A stretch of DNA of 64,000 nt, from the NCBI GenBank assembly GCA_037179335.1, contig JAKZHN010000014.1, forward strand, positions 186,001-250,000, read 5' to 3'. The position numbers and the translations under genes were made by a program. Below are positions 61,101 to 64,000 of the stretch, piece after piece; within the stretch, counting starts at the first letter, position 1; each line of letters starts with the position of its first letter. Below the pieces are notes generated by a model. It saw only the letters and a list, made by a program, of their open reading frames with translations. It was not told the origin of the DNA and did not search any database. Origin of the DNA: Cyclaneusma minus. Its lineage: Eukaryota; Ascomycota; Leotiomycetes; Marthamycetales; Marthamycetaceae.

Positions 61101-62398
61101 AATTAAAAAAACCGGATTATAATTGAATATTAATAAATTTAAAATTTAAAATTAAATTTATTAAATATTTAAATTTTATTATTAAAACCAATTCTAAAGA
61201 TAAAATTCTAAAACGGATAATTATAAACCCTAAAAAAATTAAAGCCATTATTAAATAGCTTTTTTTTACCAGTTTAAATTTTTTTAAGGATCTTTAAAAT
61301 TTACCAATTTTTATAAAAAAATATATAAAACTTGTTCAAGCTTTGCTTACCTATTATAGCTTTACTTTGAAAAAACCAGCCTTTTAAATGAATTGCAAAA
61401 ACCAAAAAAGCATTTATATAATTAAAAAAAAAATTCTATTTATTCCAATTTTGGTAATATTTAATTTAAAGTTTAAATTATATATAAAACCTAACGCTTT
61501 AAGCTATGGCATTGGTAAAGCGCTATTTTAAATAGAAAATAATAAAATAATATAAGCTATTGCTTTTTTTAAAAAACAAATAGCCTGCAAAATATAATTA
61601 TTTAATTTATAATAAAAAATTATTAGCAATTGTTAAATATTTTGAAAAATTTGCAATTAGTTTAAAAATAATGCAAAAACCCTTTTAAATACATATAAAT
61701 TTGAAAAATTTGAAAAATTTGAAATTTTTTATATATTATTTAAATGCCAAATAAAATAGGCCCTTTTATTAGCAAATTATAATTTTATAATTATATATAT
61801 CTCCGGGAAATAAAATGTTATAATTAATGCTTTGTTTAAATAAAATTAAAATATGCTTGCGAATTTATTAAATAAAAAAATTATTTATAAAATAGGTATT
61901 TTATCAAAAAAGGAAAAACTTAATTTAAAAATTATAAATAGGATAGATATTTTAATATTGGTAATAAATAAATTATTGAAATTAACCAATATAATTAAAA
62001 TATAAAAAACGCCTTTAAAGAATAAAAAAATCTTAAATCCTTTATATATGCAAATTAAAAAGCCTTTTTTTTAAAAAAAAATAGCTATTATTGAAATAAA
62101 AATTAATTATATTAATTACGGATTCCGAATTAAATAAAAAAAATTAAATAATATATAAAAATTTGCAAAGGCTATAAATACCAAAATATAAATTTTTAAA
62201 AATAGCATTTATCCAGAAATTATATAATAATAATATTGCAAATTACTCTAGTATAAAATATATGTATAGGATATTATTTAAACGGTTTTATTAGCTTTTA
62301 ATAAAGCAAAATATAAAAAGATTTACTGCAAATTGCAATTTATATTAATATATAAAGGCTTAAAAAAGGGAACATACGGATTTTTAAAGCTTTTATTA

Positions 62399-62466
62399 AT
62401 TTCGAATTAAATTTAATTGCAAATTTTAATAAATTTCGAATTAAATTTAATTGCAAATTTTAATAA
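62399..62466. repeat. 34-bp perfect tandem duplication in island 2
   Basis: AATTTCGAATTAAATTTAAT followed by TGCAAATTTTAAT is present twice with a period of 34 bases. Confidence 0.75.
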
Positions 62467-63770
62467 GTTTTATAATAATTTTATTAAAAAGCAATAATTA
62501 TATAATCATTATTATAATAATTAACCGCCTAAGAAAAAAAGTAATTTTTTAATTTTTTAAAAAAATTATAGCAAAATTAATAGCAGATTGTTTTATCAAG
62601 TTTTATTATTTATATTATAGCTTATTTTTATATATTATTTTTAATTGAAAATTGCAATTTATTAGCCTATTTTAAAAAGTATTTTGTAAATTGCTAAAGG
62701 TAAAAAAATCTCTATTTATAGCCTTTTATTTGAAAATAAATAAAGCTATTAAATAAATAAATACAATTATTATTATTATTATTTTATAAATCTTTATAAA
62801 TTATAATCAAAAAAATAGGATAAACTATTATTATACGCCCAGCTATTAATTAATAATTATATAATAAAAATAATAAAAATAACCCCTTTTTTTATAATAT
62901 ATAAATATAATATAAAGCTATTTAAGTTTATGGTTTAAAATTATTGCTAATTAAATAACTGCTTTAATTGCAAAGCTAAAAAAGCTAAAATAAAATAATA
63001 TAATATATTATAGCCAATATTCTTTTAAAGGAAATTAATATTAAAAGCAAGCTGATAAATTTAAAATTAATAATAAAATATAATTGAGCCTAAAAAATCT
63101 TTATATAAATTATTTTAATAAAGCCATAAATTAAAAATACGCCAAATTTAAAATAATTAAAATAAAAAATATTTATAATTATAAATTAAATTTATCACCG
63201 GCTTTTAATTAGTTTTGCAAAATCCGTTTATTTAATAAGCCTTAATATAAATATTATATATATATAATTTTAAATAATTAAATATGATAAGATTTATATA
63301 AAAAAATCTTAATTTGCCCTTTTCCAGTATTTATTATAAAATACAGCAATTTTTAAATAATATATTTATATATCTTTATATTGCTTAGATATAAATAATA
63401 TTTTATTTATTTTATATATTATAAACCTAATAATCAAACATATAATAATTTGTAAATAATATTATAATTTAAATTAAATTTAATTACAAAGCGCTATTTA
63501 AATAAAATTATACAATTATTATAAATAATATATATATATAAATAACTTTCAATTATTAAATTCTTTTTACTGTTTATTGTTTTATTTAATTTAAATAGAT
63601 TTATGCAATTTTTAAAAACCCGATTTTAATTTACAATTAAAATTAAATTCGCAATTTAAAAGGTAAAATTTGATTGTATTAGGCTTTGCCTAATGCTATT
63701 TGGGCTAATTATTATATTAAAGCGCTTATATAAATTTCATAATTATTTTAAGCAATATATAATTTTAAAG

Positions 63771-63773
<3 letters not shown>

Positions 63774-63804
<31 letters not shown>
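63774..63804. repeat. AT dinucleotide microsatellite
   Basis: About fifteen uninterrupted AT units within island 2. Confidence 0.85.
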
Positions 63805-63809
<5 letters not shown>

Positions 63810-64000
63810 AATTATTATTTTATTAACAGATTATAAAAATTATACAATAGATATTTAAATTTATTTAATTATATATTATAAATAGGATTTTTTTTATAAA
63901 AATTATGTATTAAAATAATTAAAAATTAAATTTTATATATTATATAAATTAAATTAAATCAAAATTTTCCCAATATTAAAAATGCCTTGCCAATAGGGCC

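Larger units (their letters stand above)
58158..64000. mobile_element. AT-rich, RIP-degraded island 2 (runs off the window)
   Basis: From about 58240 to the window end the DNA is nearly pure A/T with TpA runs and no meaningful ORF, the same texture as island 1. The left edge has TACCTTAGC at 58158-58166, like the island 1 terminus, and then about 60 bases (58178-58239) alike to 31143-31205, including CTGCTTTATATTTTAGGCA. Local repeats are a 34-bp tandem duplication at 62399-62466, ATTTGAAAA units at about 61697-61728 and an (AT)n run at 63774-63804. The one ORF of 71 codons (60594-60809, minus) is chance in such DNA. The original element type cannot be told. Confidence 0.7.

Noticed and set aside
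1..64000. CRISPR array, rRNA genes or complete tRNA genes
   Set aside because: No regularly spaced repeats with unique spacers, no rRNA-like blocks, and no full cloverleaf were found.

Overview
This is nuclear DNA of a filamentous ascomycete (Pezizomycotina). The signs are compact genes with short GT-AG introns (mostly 55-90 nt) and CTAAC-like branch points, genes closer to filamentous fungi than to yeasts (DASH cryptochrome, D-arabinitol dehydrogenase, PrpD, polygalacturonase), and two extremely AT-rich blocks that look like transposon DNA destroyed by repeat-induced point mutation (RIP). A leotiomycete or dothideomycete is plausible; the class cannot be fixed from the sequence alone. Many exon models below were rebuilt by hand from phase-consistent splice sites; all add up to whole codons.

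Layout. 1-25 kb is ordinary euchromatin: the 5' end of UTP7 (-), a secreted GH28 endopolygalacturonase (-), RRG9 (+), a metallophosphoesterase pseudogene (-), RGP1 (-), MOB1 (+), ATP5/OSCP (+), a GH63-like glucosidase of the YMR196W type (-), SDE2 (-), ribosomal protein eS10 (+), a D-arabinitol dehydrogenase (+) and COX11 (+). 25.3-32.4 kb is an AT-rich island bounded by inverted repeats and a possible 6-bp target duplication, lying between the 3' ends of COX11 and a kinesin. 32.6-50.9 kb is again genic: kinesin (-), an APH-fold kinase (-), 2-isopropylmalate synthase (-), importin beta-1 (+) and cry-DASH (+). 51.9-57.2 kb holds a divergent pair, a citrate/alkylcitrate synthase with a C-terminal SKL and a PrpD-type 2-methylcitrate dehydratase. 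From about 58.2 kb to the window end there is a second AT-rich island.

How the genes relate. Most are unlinked housekeeping genes: ribosome biogenesis and translation (UTP7, eS10), mitochondria (RRG9, ATP5, COX11), trafficking and nuclear import (RGP1, importin), cell cycle (MOB1, kinesin) and leucine synthesis. The one functional pairing is the citrate synthase plus PrpD pair, two consecutive alkylcitrate chemistry steps sharing a promoter, next to a RIP-degraded island. It is the best candidate here for an undescribed pathway. Other items worth a look are a non-AUG presequence-like extension on cry-DASH, the multi-frameshift pseudogene, a perfect 175-bp duplication inside RIP-damaged DNA, and a repeat end shared by both islands. 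No CRISPR, rRNA or complete tRNA gene was seen.
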